This document shows, one piece after another, positions 17,530 through 32,700 of a DNA stretch of 64,000 nt. The stretch is from Litoditis marina (Eukaryota > Nematoda > Chromadorea > Rhabditida > Rhabditidae). The stretch lies in contig CAXIWQ010000068.1 in assembly GCA_964036275.1 (NCBI GenBank), positions 18,078 through 82,077 of the forward strand, given 5' to 3'. Numbering within the stretch: position 1 is the stretch's first letter; each line of letters opens with the position of its first letter. Under the pieces are notes generated by a model, which saw only the letters and a program-made list of their open reading frames with translations, was not told the origin of the DNA and ran no database searches. Position numbers and translations under genes: made by a program.

Positions 17530-20500
17530 TTGGCCGCGCTGATATTCAATCGGTCGGATTCCGAAGTTTTCACAGGTCAATCTGAAGATTGTAAGAAAAC
17601 CAATTGTTTCATGGTAGTTGTTACTATAAGTGGGGAAATATTCCAACTGAGTAGTAACAGTGTACTAAAGGTTTTTCATGTATACAAGCTCTGCATCGAA
17701 ACTCAGAAAGTTCGAATTTTGGCCGCGCTGATATTGAATCGGCCGGATTTCGAAGTTTTCACAGGTCAACCTGAAGATTGTAAGAAAACCAATTGTTTCA
17801 TGGTAGTTGTTACTATAAGTGGGGAGATATTCCAACTGAGTAGTAACAGTGTACTAAAGGTTTTTCATGTATACAAGCTCTGTATCGAAACTCAGAAAGT
17901 TCGAATTTTGGCCGCGCTGATATTGAATCGGCCGGATTCCGAAGTTTTCACCGGTCAATCTGAAGATTGTAAGGAGGCCAATTGTTTCATGGTAGTTGTT
18001 ACCATAAGTGGGGAGATAGTCCAATTGAGTAGTAACAGTGTACTAAAGGTTTTTCATGTATACAAGCTCTGTATCGAAACTCAGAAAGTTCGAATTTTGG
18101 CCGCGCTGATATTAAATCGGCCGGATTTCGAAGTTTTCACCGGTCAACCTGAAGATTGTAAGGAGGCCAATTGTTTCATGGTAGTTGTGACCATAAGTGG
18201 AAAGATAGTCCAATTAAGTAGTAACAGCGTACTAAAGGTTTTTCATGTATACAAGCTCTGTATCGAAACTCAGAAAGTTCGAATTTCGGCCGCGCTGATA
18301 TTGAATCGGCCGGATTCCGAAGTTTTCACCGGTCAATCTGAAGATTGTAAGGAGGCCAATTGTTTCATGGTAGTTGTTACCATAAGTGGGAAGATAGTCC
18401 AATTGAGTAGTAACAGTGTACTAAAGATTTTTCATGTATACAATCTCTGTATCGAAACTCAGAAAGTTCGAATTTTGGCCGCGCCGATATTGAATTGGCC
18501 GGATTTCGAAGTTTTCACCGGTCAATCTGAAGATTGTAAGGAGGCCAATTGTTTCATGGTAGTTGTTACCATAAGTGGGAAGATAGTCCAATTGAGTAGT
18601 AACAGTGTACTAAAGGTTTTTCATGTATACAACCTCTGTATCGAAACTCAGAAAGTTCGAATTTCGGCCGCGCTGATATTCAATCGGCCGGATTCCGAAG
18701 TTTTCACCGGTCAACCTGAAGATTGTAAGGAGGCCAATTGTTTCATGGTAGTTGTTACTATAAGTGGAAAAATAGTCCAATTAAGTAGTAACAGCGTACT
18801 AAAGGTTTTTCATGTATACAAGCTCTGTATCGAAACTCAGAAAGTTCGAATTTTGGCCGCGCTGATATTCAATCGGTCGGATTCCGAAGTTTTCACAGGT
18901 CAATCTGAAGATTGTAAGAAAACCAATTGTTTCATGGTAGTTGTTACTATAAGTGGGGAAATATTCCAACTGAGTAGTAACAGTGTACTAAAGGTTTTTC
19001 ATGTATACAAGCTCTGCATCGAAACTCAGAAAGTTCGAATTTTTGCCGCGCTGATATTGAATCGGCCGGATTTCGAAGTTTTCACAGGTCAATCTGAAGA
19101 TTGTAAGAATACCAATTGTTTGATAATAGTTGTTACAATAAGTGGGAAGATAGTCCAATTGAGTAGTAACAGTGTACTAAAGGTTTTTCATGTATACAAG
19201 CTCTGTATCGAAACTCAGAAAGTTCGAATTTTGGCCGCGCTGATATTGAATCGGCCGGATTCCGAAGTTTTCACCGGTCAATCTGAAGATTGTAAGGAGG
19301 CCAATTGTTTCATGGTAGTTGTTACCATAAGTGGGGAGATAGTCCAATTGAGTAGTAACAGTGTACTAAAGGTTTTTCATGTATACAAGCTCTGTATCGA
19401 AACTCAGAAAGTTCGAATTTTGGCCGCGCTGATATTAAATCGGCCGGATTTCGAAGTTTTCACCGGTCAACCTGAAGATTGTAAGGAGGCCAATTGTTTC
19501 ATGGTAGTTGTGACCATAAGTGGAAAGATAGTCCAATTAAGTAGTAACAGCGTACTAAAGGTTTTTCATGTATACAAGCTCTGTATCGAAACTCAGAAAG
19601 TTCGAATTTCGGCCGCGCTGATATTGAATCGGCCGGATTCCGAAGTTTTCACCGGTCAATCTGAAGATTGTAAGGAGGCCAATTGTTTCATGGTAGTTGT
19701 TACCATAAGTGGGAAGATAGTCCAATTGAGTAGTAACAGTGTACTAAAGATTTTTCATGTATACAATCTCTGTATCGAAACTCAGAAAGTTCGAATTTTG
19801 GCCGCGCCGATATTGAATTGGCCGGATTTCGAAGTTTTCACCGGTCAATCTGAAGATTGTAAGGAGGCCAATTGTTTCATGGTAGTTGTTACCATAAGTG
19901 GGAAGATAGTCCAATTGAGTAGTAACAGTGTACTAAAGGTTTTTCATGTATACAACCTCTGTATCGAAACTCAGAAAGTTCGAATTTCGGCCGCGCTGAT
20001 ATTCAATCGGCCGGATTCCGAAGTTTTCACCGGTCAACCTGAAGATTGTAAGGAGGCCAATTGTTTCATGGTAGTTGTTACTATAAGTGGAAAAATAGTC
20101 CAATTAAGTAGTAACAGCGTACTAAAGGTTTTTCATGTATACAAGCTCTGTATCGAAACTCAGAAAGTTCGAATTTTGGCCGCGCTGATATTCAATCGGT
20201 CGGATTCCGAAGTTTTCACAGGTCAATCTGAAGATTGTAAGAAAACCAATTGTTTCATGGTAGTTGTTACTATAAGTGGGGAAATATTCCAACTGAGTAG
20301 TAACAGTGTACTAAAGGTTTTTCATGTATACAAGCTCTGCATCGAAACTCAGAAAGTTCGAATTTTTGCCGCGCTGATATTGAATCGGCCGGATTTCGAA
20401 GTTTTCACAGGTCAATCTGAAGATTGTAAGAATACCAATTGTTTGATAATAGTTGTTACAATAAGTGGGAAGATAGTCCAATTGAGTAGTAACAGTGTAC

Positions 20501-20600
20501 TAAAGGTTTTTCATGTATACAAGCTCTGTATCGAAACTCAGAAAGTTCGAATTTTGGCCGCGCTGATATTGAATCGGCCGGATTCCGAAGTTTTCACCGG
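17530..20600. repeat. 7-monomer higher-order repeat (1,323 bp)
   Basis: A diagnostic CGGTCGG variant recurs at 17551, 18874 and 20197, exactly 1,323 bp (7 x 189) apart, with the same order of linked variants (for example GCGCCGATATTGAATTGG once per unit). Slightly more than two units are present; the second monomer of unit 1 differs from units 2 and 3. Confidence 0.8.
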
Positions 20601-23600
20601 TCAATCTGAAGATTGTAAGGAGGCCAATTGTTTCATGGTAGTTGTTACCATAAGTGGGAAGATAGTCCAATTGAGTAGTAACAGTGTACTAAAGATTTTT
20701 CATGTATACAAGCTCTGTATCGAAACTCAGAAAGTTCGAATTTTGGCCGCGCTGATATTGAATCGGCCGGATTTCGAAGTTTTGACCGGTCAACCTGAAG
20801 ATTGTAAGGAGGCCAATTGTTTCATGGTAGTTGTTACTATAAGTGGAAAGATAGTCCAATTAAGTAGTAACAGCGTACTAAAGGTTTTTCATGTATACAA
20901 GCTCTGTATCGAAACTCAGAAAGTTGGAATTTTGGCCGCGCTGATATTCAATCGGCCGGATTCCGAAGTTTTCACAGGTCAACCTGAAGATTGTAAGGAG
21001 GCCAATTGTTTCATGGTAGTTGTTACTATAAGTGGAAAAATAGTCCAATTAAGTAGTAACAGCGTACTAAAGGTTTTTCATGTTTACAAGCTCTGTATCG
21101 AAACTCAGAAAGTTCGAATTTTGGCCGCGCTGATATTCAATCGGCCGGATTCCGAAGTTTTCACAGGTCAATCTGAAGATTGTAAGAAAACCAATTGTTT
21201 CATGGTAGTTGTTACTATAAGTGGGGAGATATTCCAACTAAGTAGTAACAGTGTACTAAAGGTTTTTCATGTATACAAGCTCTGTATCGAAACTCAGAAA
21301 GTTCGAATTTTGGCCGCGCTGATATTGAATCGGCCGGATTTCGAAGTTTTCACAGGTCAATCTGAAGATTGTAAGAATACCAATTGTTTCATAATAGTTG
21401 TTACAATAAGTGGGAAAATAGTCCAATTGAGTAGTAACAGTGTACTAAAGGTTTTTCATGTATACAAGCTCTGTATCGAAACTCAGAAAGTTCGAATTTT
21501 GGCCGCGCTGATATTGAATCGGCCGGATTTCGAAGTTTTCACCGGTCAATCTGAAGATTGTAAGGAGGCCAATTGTTTCATAATAGTTGTTACAATAAGT
21601 GGGAAGATAGTCCAATTAAGTGGTAACAGTGTACGGAAGGTTTTTCACGTATACAAGCTCTGTATCGAAACTCAGAAAGTTCGAATTTTGGCCGCGCTGA
21701 TATTCAATCGGCCGGGTTCCGAAGTTTTCACCGGTCAACCTGAAGATTGTAAATAGGTCAATTGTTTCATGTTAGTTGTTACTATAAGTGGAAAGATAGT
21801 CCAATTAAGTAGTAACAGCGTACTAAAGGTGTTTCATGTATACAAGCTCTGTATCGAAACTAAGAAAGTTCGAATTTTGGCCGCGCTGATATTGAATCGG
21901 CCGGATTGCGAAGTTTTCACAGGTCAATCTGAAGATTGTACGAATGCCAATTGTTTCATAACAGTTGTTACAATAAGTGGGAAGATAGTCCAATTAAGTA
22001 GTAACAGTGTACTAAAGGTTTTTCATGTATACAAGCTCTGTATCGAAACTCAGAAAGTTCGAATTTTGGCCGCGCTGATATTCAATCGGCCGGATTCCGA
22101 AGTTTTCACAGGTCAATCTGAAGATTGTAAGAAAACCAATTGTTTCATGGTAGTTGTTACCATAAGTGAGAAGATAGTCCAATTGAGTAGTAACAGTGTA
22201 CTAAAGATTTTTCATGTATACAAGCTCTGTATCGAAACTCAGAAAGTTCGAATTTTGGCCGCGCTGATATTGAATCGGCCGGATTTCGAAGTTTTCACCG
22301 GTCAACCTGAAGATTGTAATGTAAGGAGGCCAATTGTTTCATGGTAGTTGTTACTATAAGTGGAAAGATAGTCCAATTAAGTAGTAACAGCGTACTAAAG
22401 GTTTTTCATGTATACAAGCTCTGTATCGAAACTCAGAAAGTTCGAATTTTGGCCGCGCTGATATTCAATCGGCCGGATTCCGAAGTTTTCACAGGTCAAC
22501 CTGATGATTGTAAGAAAACCAATTGTTTCATGGTAGTTGTTACTATAAGTGGGGAGATATTCCAACTGAGTAGTAACAGTGTACTAAAGGTTTTTCATGT
22601 ATACAAGCTCTGTATCGAAACTCAGAAAGTTCGAATTTTGGCCGCGCTGATATTGAATCGGCCGGATTTCGAAGTTTTCACAGGTCAATCTGAAGATTGT
22701 ACGAAGGCCAATTGTTTCATAATAGTTGTTACAATGAGTGGGATGATAGTCCAATTGAGTAGTAACAGTGTACTAAAGGTTTTTCATGTATACAAGCTCT
22801 GTATCGAAACTCAGAAAGTTCGAATTTTGGCCGCGCTGATATTGAATCGGCCGGATTTCGAAGTTTTCACAGGTCAATCTGAAGATTGTACGAAGGCCAA
22901 TTGTTTCATAATAGTTGTTACAATGAGTGGGAAGATAGTCCAATTGAGTAGTAACAGTGTACTAAAGGTTTTTCATGTATACAAGCTCTGTATCGAAACT
23001 CAGAAAGTTCGAATTTTGGCCGCGCTGATATTCAATCGGCCGGATTCCGAAGTTTTGACCGGTCAACCTGAAGATTGTAAGGAGGCCAATTGTTTCATAA
23101 TAGTTGTTACAATAAGTGGGAAAATAGTCCAATTGAGTAGTAACAGTGTACTAAAGGTTTTTCATGTATACAAGCTCTGTATCGAAACTCAGAAAGTTCG
23201 AATTTTGGCCGCGCTGATATTGAATCGGCCGGATTCCGAAGTTTTCACCGGTCAATCTGAAGATTGTAAGGAGGCCAATTGTTTCATGGTAGTTGTTACC
23301 ATAAGTGGGAAGATAGTCCAATTGAGTAGTAACAGTGTACTAAAGATTTTTCATGTATACAAGCTCTGTATCGAAACTCAGAAAGTTCGAATTTTGGCCG
23401 CGCTGATATTGAATCGGCCGGATTTCGAAGTTTTGACCAGTCAACCTGAAGATTGTAAGGAGGCCAATTGTTTCATGGTAGTTGTTACTATAAGTGGAAA
23501 GATAGTCCAATTAAGTAGTAACAGCGTACTAAAGGTTTTTCATGTATACAAGCTCTGTATCGAAACTCAGAAAGTTCGAATTTTGGCCGCGCTGATATTC

Positions 23601-24719
23601 AATCGGCCGGATTCCGAAGTTTTGACCGGTCAATCTGAAGATTGTACGAAGGCCAATTGTTTCATAATAGTTGTTACAATGAGTGGGAAGATAGTCCAAT
23701 TGAGTAGTAACAGTGTACTAAAGGTTTTTCATGTATACAAGCTCTGTATCGAAACTCAGAAAGTTCGAATTTTGGCCGCGCTGATATTCAATCGGCCGGA
23801 TTTCGAAGTTTTCACAGGTCAATCTGAAGATTGTACGAAGGCCAATTGTTTCATAATAGTTGTTACAATGAGTGGGAAGATAGTCCAATTGAGTAGTAAC
23901 AGTGTACTAAAGGTTTTTCATGTATACAAGCTCTGTATCGAAACTCAGAAAGTTCGAATTTTGGCCGCGCTGATATTCAATCGGCCGGATTCCGAAGTTT
24001 TGACCGGTCAACCTGAAGATTGTAAGGAGGCCAATTGTTTCATAATAGTTGTTACAATAAGTGGGAAAATAGTCCAATTGAGTAGTAACAGTGTACTAAA
24101 GGTTTTTCATGTATACAAGCTCTGTATCGAAACTCAGAAAGTTCGAATTTTGGCCGCGCTGATATTCAATCGGCCGGATTCCGAAGTTTTCACAGGTCAA
24201 TCTGAAGATTGTAAGAAAACCAATTGTTTCATGGTAGTTGTTACCATAAGTGGGAAGATAGTCCAATTGAGTAGTAACAGTGTACTAAAGATTTTTCATG
24301 TATACAAGCTCTTTATCGAAACTCAGAAAGTTCGAATTTTGGCCGCGCTGATCGGCCGGATTTCGAAGTTTTCACCGGTCAACCTGAAGATTGTAAATAG
24401 GTCAATTGTTTCATGGTAGTTGTTACCATAAGTGGGAAGATAGTCCAATTGAGTAGTAACAGTGTACTAAAGATTTTTCATGTATACAAGCTCTGTATCG
24501 AAACTCAGAAAGTTCGAATTTTGGCCGCGCTGATATTCAATCGCCGGATTCCGAAGTTTTCACAGGTCAATCTGAAGATTGTAAGAAAACCAATTGTTTC
24601 ATGGTAGTTGTTACAATAAGTGGGAAAATAGTCCAATTGAGTAGTAACAGTGTACTAAAGGTTTTTCATGTATACAAGCTCTGTATCGAAACTCAGAAAG
24701 TTCGAATTTTGGCCGCGCT

Positions 24720-27700
24720 GATATTGAATCGGCCGGATTCCGAAGTTTTCACCGGTCAATCTGAAGATTGTAAGGAGGCCAATTGTTTCATGGTAGTTGT
24801 TACCATAAGTGGGAAGATAGTCCAATTGAGTAGTAACAGTGTACTAAAGATTTTTCATGTATACAAGCTCTGTATCGAAACTCAGAAAGTTCGAATTTTG
24901 GCCGCGCTGATATTGAATCGGCCGGATTTCGAAGTTTTGACCAGTCAACCTGAAGATTGTAAGGAGGCCAATTGTTTCATGGTAGTTGTTACTATAAGTG
25001 GAAAGATAGTCCAATTAAGTAGTAACAGCGTACTAAAGGTTTTTCATGTATACAAGCTCTGTATCGAAACTCAGAAAGTTGGAATTTTGGCCGCGCTGAT
25101 ATTCAATCGGCCGGATTCCGAAGTTTTCACAGGTCAACCTGAAGATTGTAAGGAGGCCAATTGTTTCATGGTAGTTGTTACTATAAGTGGAAAAATAGTC
25201 CAATTAAGTAGTAACAGCGTACTAAAGGTTTTTCATGTTTACAAGCTCTGTATCGAAACTCAGAAAGTTCGAATTTTGGCCGCGCTGATATTCAATCGGC
25301 CGGATTCCGAAGTTTTCACAGGTCAATCTGAAGATTGTAAGAAAACCAATTGTTTCATGGTAGTTGTTACTATAAGTGGGGAGATATTCCAACTAAGTAG
25401 TAACAGTGTACTAAAGGTTTTTCATGTATACAAGCTCTGTATCGAAACTCAGAAAGTTCGAATTTTGGCCGCGCTGATATTGAATCGGCCGGATTTCGAA
25501 GTTTTCACAGGTCAATCTGAAGATTGTAAGAATACCAATTGTTTCATAATAGTTGTTACAATAAGTGGGAAAATAGTCCAATTGAGTAGTAACAGTGTAC
25601 TAAAGGTTTTTCATGTATACAAGCTCTGTATCGAAACTCAGAAAGTTCGAATTTTGGCCGCGCTGATATTGAATCGGCCGGATTTCGAAGTTTTCACCGG
25701 TCAATCTGAAGATTGTAAGGAGGCCAATTGTTTCATAATAGTTGTTACAATAAGTGGGAAGATAGTCCAATTAAGTGGTAACAGTGTACGGAAGGTTTTT
25801 CACGTATACAAGCTCTGTATCGAAACTCAGAAAGTTCGAATTTTGGCCGCGCTGATATTCAATCGGCCGGGTTCCGAAGTTTTCACCGGTCAACCTGAAG
25901 ATTGTAAATAGGTCAATTGTTTCATGTTAGTTGTTACTATAAGTGGAAAGATAGTCCAATTAAGTAGTAACAGCGTACTAAAGGTGTTTCATGTATACAA
26001 GCTCTGTATCGAAACTAAGAAAGTTCGAATTTTGGCCGCGCTGATATTGAATCGGCCGGATTGCGAAGTTTTCACAGGGCAATCTGAAGATTGTACGAAT
26101 GCCAATTGTTTCATAATAGTTGTTACAATAAGTGGGAAGATAGTCCAATTAAGTAGTAACAGTGTACTAAAGGTTTTTCATGTATACAAGCTCTGTATCG
26201 AAACTCAGAAAGTTCGAATTTTGGCCGCGCTGATATTCAATCGGCCGGATTCCGAAGTTTTCACAGGTCAATCTGAAGATTGTAAGAAAACCAATTGTTT
26301 CATGGTAGTTGTTACCATAAGTGAGAAGATAGTCCAATTGAGTAGTAACAGTGTACTAAAGATTTTTCATGTATACAAGCTCTGTATCGAAACTCAGAAA
26401 GTTCGAATTTTGGCCGCGCTGATATTGAATCGGCCGGATTTCGAAGTTTTCACCGGTCAACCTGAAGATTGTAATGTAAGGAGGCCAATTGTTTCATGGT
26501 AGTTGTTACTATAAGTGGAAAGATAGTCCAATTAAGTAGTAACAGCGTACTAAAGATTTTTCATGTATACAAGCTCTGTATCGAAACTCAGAAAGTTCGA
26601 ATTTTGGCCGCGCTGATATTCAATCGGCCGGATTCCGAAGTTTTCACAGGTCAACCTGAAGATTGTAAGAAAACCAATTGTTTCATGGTAGTTGTTACTA
26701 TAAGTGGGGAGATATTCCAACTGAGTAGTAACAGTGTACTAAAGGTTTTTCATGTATACAAGCTCTGTATCGAAACTCAGAAAGTTCGAATTTTGGCCGC
26801 GCTGATATTGAATCGGCCGGATTTCGAAGTTTTCACAGGTCAATCTGAAGATTGCACGAAGGCCAATTGTTTCATAATAGTTGTTACAATGAGTGGGAAG
26901 ATAGTCCAATTGAGTAGTAACAGTGTACTAAAGGTTTTTCATGTATACAAGCTCTGTATCGAAACTCAGAAAGTTCGAATTTTGGCCGCGCTGATATTGA
27001 ATCGGCCGGATTTCGAAGTTTTCACAGGTCAATCTGAAGATTGTACGAAGGCCAATTGTTTCATAATAGTTGTTACAATGAGTGGGAAGATAGTCCAATT
27101 GGGTAGTAACAGTGTACTAAAGGTTTTTCATGTATACAAGCTCTGTATCGAAACTCAGAAAGTTCGAATTTCGGCCGCGCTGATATTCAATCGGCCGGAT
27201 TCCGAAGTTTTCACCGGTCAATCTGAAGATTGTAAGGAGGCCAATTGTTTCATGGTAGTTGTTACCATAAGTGGGAAGATAGTCCAATTGAGTAGTAACA
27301 GTGTACTAAAGATTTTTCATGTATACAAGCTCTGTATCGAAACTCAGAAAGTTCGAATTTTGGCCGCGCTGATATTGAATCGGCCGGATTTCGAAGTTTT
27401 GACCAGTCAACCTGAAGATTGTAAGGAGGCCAATTGTTTCATGGTAGTTGTTACTATAAGTGGAAAGATAGTCCAATTAAGTAGTAACAGCGTACTAAAG
27501 GTTTTTCATGTATACAAGCTCTGTATCGAAACTCAGAAAGTTGGAATTTTGGCCGCGCTGATATTCAATCGGCCGGATTCCGAAGTTTTCACAGGTCAAC
27601 CTGAAGATTGTAAGGAGGCCAATTGTTTCATGGTAGTTGTTACTATAAGTGGAAAAATAGTCCAATTAAGTAGTAACAGCGTACTAAAGGTTTTTCATGT

Positions 27701-29740
27701 TTACAAGCTCTGTATCGAAACTCAGAAAGTTCGAATTTTGGCCGCGCTGATATTCAATCGGCCGGATTCCGAAGTTTTCACAGGTCAATCTGAAGATTGT
27801 AAGAAAACCAATTGTTTCATGGTAGTTGTTACTATAAGTGGGGAGATATTCCAACTAAGTAGTAACAGTGTACTAAAGGTTTTTCATGTATACAAGCTCT
27901 GTATCGAAACTCAGAAAGTTCGAATTTTGGCCGCGCTGATATTGAATCGGCCGGATTTCGAAGTTTTCACAGGTCAATCTGAAGATTGTAAGAATACCAA
28001 TTGTTTCATAATAGTTGTTACAATAAGTGGGAAAATAGTCCAATTGAGTAGTAACAGTGTACTAAAGGTTTTTCATGTATACAAGCTCTGTATCGAAACT
28101 CAGAAAGTTCGAATTTTGGCCGCGCTGATATTGAATCGGCCGGATTTCGAAGTTTTCACCGGTCAATCTGAAGATTGTAAGGAGGCCAATTGTTTCATAA
28201 TAGTTGTTACAATAAGTGGGAAGATAGTCCAATTAAGTGGTAACAGTGTACGGAAGGTTTTTCACGTATACAAGCTCTGTATCGAAACTCAGAAAGTTCG
28301 AATTTTGGCCGCGCTGATATTCAATCGGCCGGGTTCCGAAGTTTTCACCGGTCAACCTGAAGATTGTAAATAGGTCAATTGTTTCATGTTAGTTGTTACT
28401 ATAAGTGGAAAGATAGTCCAATTAAGTAGTAACAGCGTACTAAAGGTGTTTCATGTATACAAGCTCTGTATCGAAACTAAGAAAGTTCGAATTTTGGCCG
28501 CGCTGATATTGAATCGGCCGGATTGCGAAGTTTTCACAGGGCAATCTGAAGATTGTACGAATGCCAATTGTTTCATAATAGTTGTTACAATAAGTGGGAA
28601 GATAGTCCAATTAAGTAGTAACAGTGTACTAAAGGTTTTTCATGTATACAAGCTCTGTATCGAAACTCAGAAAGTTCGAATTTTGGCCGCGCTGATATTC
28701 AATCGGCCGGATTCCGAAGTTTTCACAGGTCAATCTGAAGATTGTAAGAAAACCAATTGTTTCATGGTAGTTGTTACCATAAGTGAGAAGATAGTCCAAT
28801 TGAGTAGTAACAGTGTACTAAAGATTTTTCATGTATACAAGCTCTGTATCGAAACTCAGAAAGTTCGAATTTTGGCCGCGCTGATATTGAATCGGCCGGA
28901 TTTCGAAGTTTTCACCGGTCAACCTGAAGATTGTAATGTAAGGAGGCCAATTGTTTCATGGTAGTTGTTACTATAAGTGGAAAGATAGTCCAATTAAGTA
29001 GTAACAGCGTACTAAAGATTTTTCATGTATACAAGCTCTGTATCGAAACTCAGAAAGTTCGAATTTTGGCCGCGCTGATATTCAATCGGCCGGATTCCGA
29101 AGTTTTCACAGGTCAACCTGAAGATTGTAAGAAAACCAATTGTTTCATGGTAGTTGTTACTATAAGTGGGGAGATATTCCAACTGAGTAGTAACAGTGTA
29201 CTAAAGGTTTTTCATGTATACAAGCTCTGTATCGAAACTCAGAAAGTTCGAATTTTGGCCGCGCTGATATTGAATCGGCCGGATTTCGAAGTTTTCACAG
29301 GTCAATCTGAAGATTGCACGAAGGCCAATTGTTTCATAATAGTTGTTACAATGAGTGGGAAGATAGTCCAATTGAGTAGTAACAGTGTACTAAAGGTTTT
29401 TCATGTATACAAGCTCTGTATCGAAACTCAGAAAGTTCGAATTTTGGCCGCGCTGATATTGAATCGGCCGGATTTCGAAGTTTTCACAGGTCAATCTGAA
29501 GATTGTACGAAGGCCAATTGTTTCATAATAGTTGTTACAATGAGTGGGAAGATAGTCCAATTGGGTAGTAACAGTGTACTAAAGGTTTTTCATGTATACA
29601 AGCTCTGTATCGAAACTCAGAAAGTTCGAATTTCGGCCGCGCTGATATTCAATCGGCCGGATTCCGAAGTTTTCACCGGTCAATCTGAAGATTGTAAGGA
29701 GGCCAATTGTTTCATGGTAGTTGTTACCATAAGTGGAAAG
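24720..29740. repeat. 13-monomer higher-order repeat (2,462 bp)
   Basis: The marker TTGACCAGTCAACC recurs at about 24937 and 27399, and a TGTAATGTAA duplication at 26470 and 28932, each 2,462 bp apart: 13 monomers plus the 5-bp duplication. About two units; an incomplete, longer-spaced relative begins near 21769. Confidence 0.8.
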
Positions 29741-32700
29741 ATAGTCCAATTGAGTAGTAACAGTGTACTAAAGATTTTTCATGTATACAAGCTCTGTATC
29801 GAAACTCAGAAAGTTCGAATTTTGGCCGCGCTGATATTGAATCGGCCGGATTTCGAAGTTTTCACCGGTCAATCTGAAGATTGTAAGGAGGCCAATTGTT
29901 TCATGGTAGTTGTTACCATAAGTGGGAAAATAGTCCAATTGAGTAGTAACAGTGTACTAAAGATTTTTCATGTATACAAGCTCTGTATCGAAACTCAGAA
30001 AGTTCGAATTTTGGCCGCGCTGATATTGAATCGGCCGGATTCCGAAGTTTTCACAGGTCAATCTGAAGATTGTAAGAAAACCAATTGTTTCATGGTAGTT
30101 GTTACTATAAGTGGGGAGATAGTCCAATTGAGTAGTAACAGTGTACTAAAGGTTTTTCATGTATACAAGCTCTGTATCGAAACTCAGAAAGTTCGAATTT
30201 TGGCCGCGCTGATATTCAATCGGCCGGATTCCGAAGTTTTCACAGGTCAATCTGAAGATTGTAAGAAAACCAATTGTTTCATGGTAGTTGTTACTATAAG
30301 TGGGGAGATAGTCCAACTGAGTAGTAACAGTGTACTAAAGGTTTTTCATGTATACAAGCTCTGTATCGAAACCCAGAAAGTTCGAATTTTGGCCGCGCTG
30401 ATATTGAATCGGCCGGATTTCGAAGTTTTCACAGAACAATCTAAAGATTGTAATAAAACCAATTGTTTCATGGTAGTTGTTACCATAAGTGAGAAAATAG
30501 TCCAATTGAGTAGTAACAGTGTACTAAAGGTTTTTCATGTATACAACCTCTGTATCGAAACTCAGAAAGTTCGAATTTTGGCCGCGCTGATATTCAATCG
30601 GCCGGATTCCGAAGTTTTCACAGGTCAATCTGAAGATTGTAAGAAAACCAATTGTTTCATGGTAGTTGTTACTATAAGTGGGGAGATAGTCCAATTGAGT
30701 AGTAACAGTGTACTAAAGGTTTTTCATGTATACAAGCTCTGTATCGAAACTCAGAAAGTTCGAATTTTGGCCGCGCTGATATTCAATCGGCCGGATTTCG
30801 AAGTTTTCACCGGTCAACCTGAAGATTGTAAGGAGGCCAATTGTTTCATGGTAGTTGTTACTATAAGTGGAAAGATAGTCCAATTAAGTAGTAACAGCGT
30901 ACTAAAGGTTTTTCATGTATACAAGCTCTGTATCGAAACTCAGAAAGTTCGAATTTTGGCCGCGCTGATATTCAATCGGCCGGATTCCGAAGTTTTCACA
31001 GGTCAACCTGAAGATTGTAAGAAAACCAATTGTTTCATGGTAGTTGTTACTATAAGTGGGGAGATATTCCAACTGAGTAGTAACAGTGTACTAAAGGTTT
31101 TTCATGTATACAAGCTCTGTATCGAAACTCAGAAAGTTCGAATTTTGGCCGCGCTGATATTCAATCGGCCGGATTCCGAAGTTTTCACAGGTCAATCTGA
31201 AGATTGTAGGAAAACCAATTGTTTCATGGTAGTTTTTACCATAAGTGAGAAAATAGTCCAATTGAGTAGTAACAGTGTACTAAAGGTTTTTCATGTATAC
31301 AACCTCTGTATCGAAACTCAGAAAGTTCGAATTTTGGCCGCGCTGATATTCAATCGGCCGGATTCCGAAGTTTTCACAGGTCAATCTGAAGATTGTAAGA
31401 AAACCAATTGTTTCATGGTAGTTGTTACTATAAGTGGGGAGATAGTCCAATTGAGTAGTAACAGTGTACTAAAGGTTTTTCATGTATACAAGCTCTGTAT
31501 CGAAACTCAGAAAGTTCGAATTTTGGCCGCGCTGATATTCAATCGGCCGGATTTCGAAGTTTTCACCGGTCAACCTGAAGATTGTAAGGAGGCCAATTGT
31601 TTCATGGTAGTTGTTACTATAAGTGGAAAGATAGTCCAATTAAGTAGTAACAGCGTACTAAAGGTTTTTCATGTATACAAGCTCTGTATCGAAACTCAGA
31701 AAGTTCGAATTTTGGCCGCGCTGATATTCAATCGGCCGGATTCCGAAGTTTTCACAGGTCAACCTGAAGATTGTAAGAAAACCAATTGTTTCATGGTAGT
31801 TGTTACTATAAGTGGGGAGATATTCCAACTGAGTAGTAACAGTGTACTAAAGGTTTTTCATGTATACAAGCTCTGTATCGAAACTCAGAAAGTTCGAATT
31901 TTGGCCGCGCTGATATTGAATCGGCCGGATTTCGAAGTTTTCACAGGTCAATCTGAAGATTGTACGAAGGCCAATTGTTTCATAATAGTTGTTACAATGA
32001 GTGGGAAGATAGTCCAATTGAGTAGTAACAGTGTACTAAAGGTTTTTCATGTATACAAGCTCTGTATCGAAACTCAGAAAGTTCGAATTTTGGCCGCGCT
32101 GATATTGAATCGGCCGGATTTCGAAGTTTTCACAGGTCAATCTGAAGATTGTACGAAGGCCAATTGTTTCATAATAGTTGTTACAATGAGTGGGAAGATA
32201 GTCCAATTGAGTAGTAACAGTGTACTAAAGGTTTTTCATGTATACAAGCTCTGTATCGAAACTCAGAAAGTTCGAATTTCGGCCGCGCTGATATTCAATC
32301 GGCCGGATTCCGAAGTTTTCACCGGTCAATCTGAAGATTGTAAGGAGGCCAATTGTTTCATGGTAGTTGTTACCATAAGTGGAAAGATAGTCCAATTGAG
32401 TAGTAACAGTGTACTAAAGATTTTTCATGTATACAAGCTCTGTATCGAAACTCAGAAAGTTCGAATTTTGGCCGCGCTGATATTGAATCGGCCGGATTTC
32501 GAAGTTTTCACCGGTCAATCTGAAGATTGTAAGGAGGCCAATTGTTTCATGGTAGTTGTTACCATAAGTGGGAAGATAGTCCAATTGAGTAGTAACAGCG
32601 TACTAAAGGTTTTTCATGTTTACAAGCTCTGTATCGAAACTCAGAAAGTTCGAATTTTGGCCGCGCTGATATTCAATCGGCCGGATTCCGAAGTTTTCAC

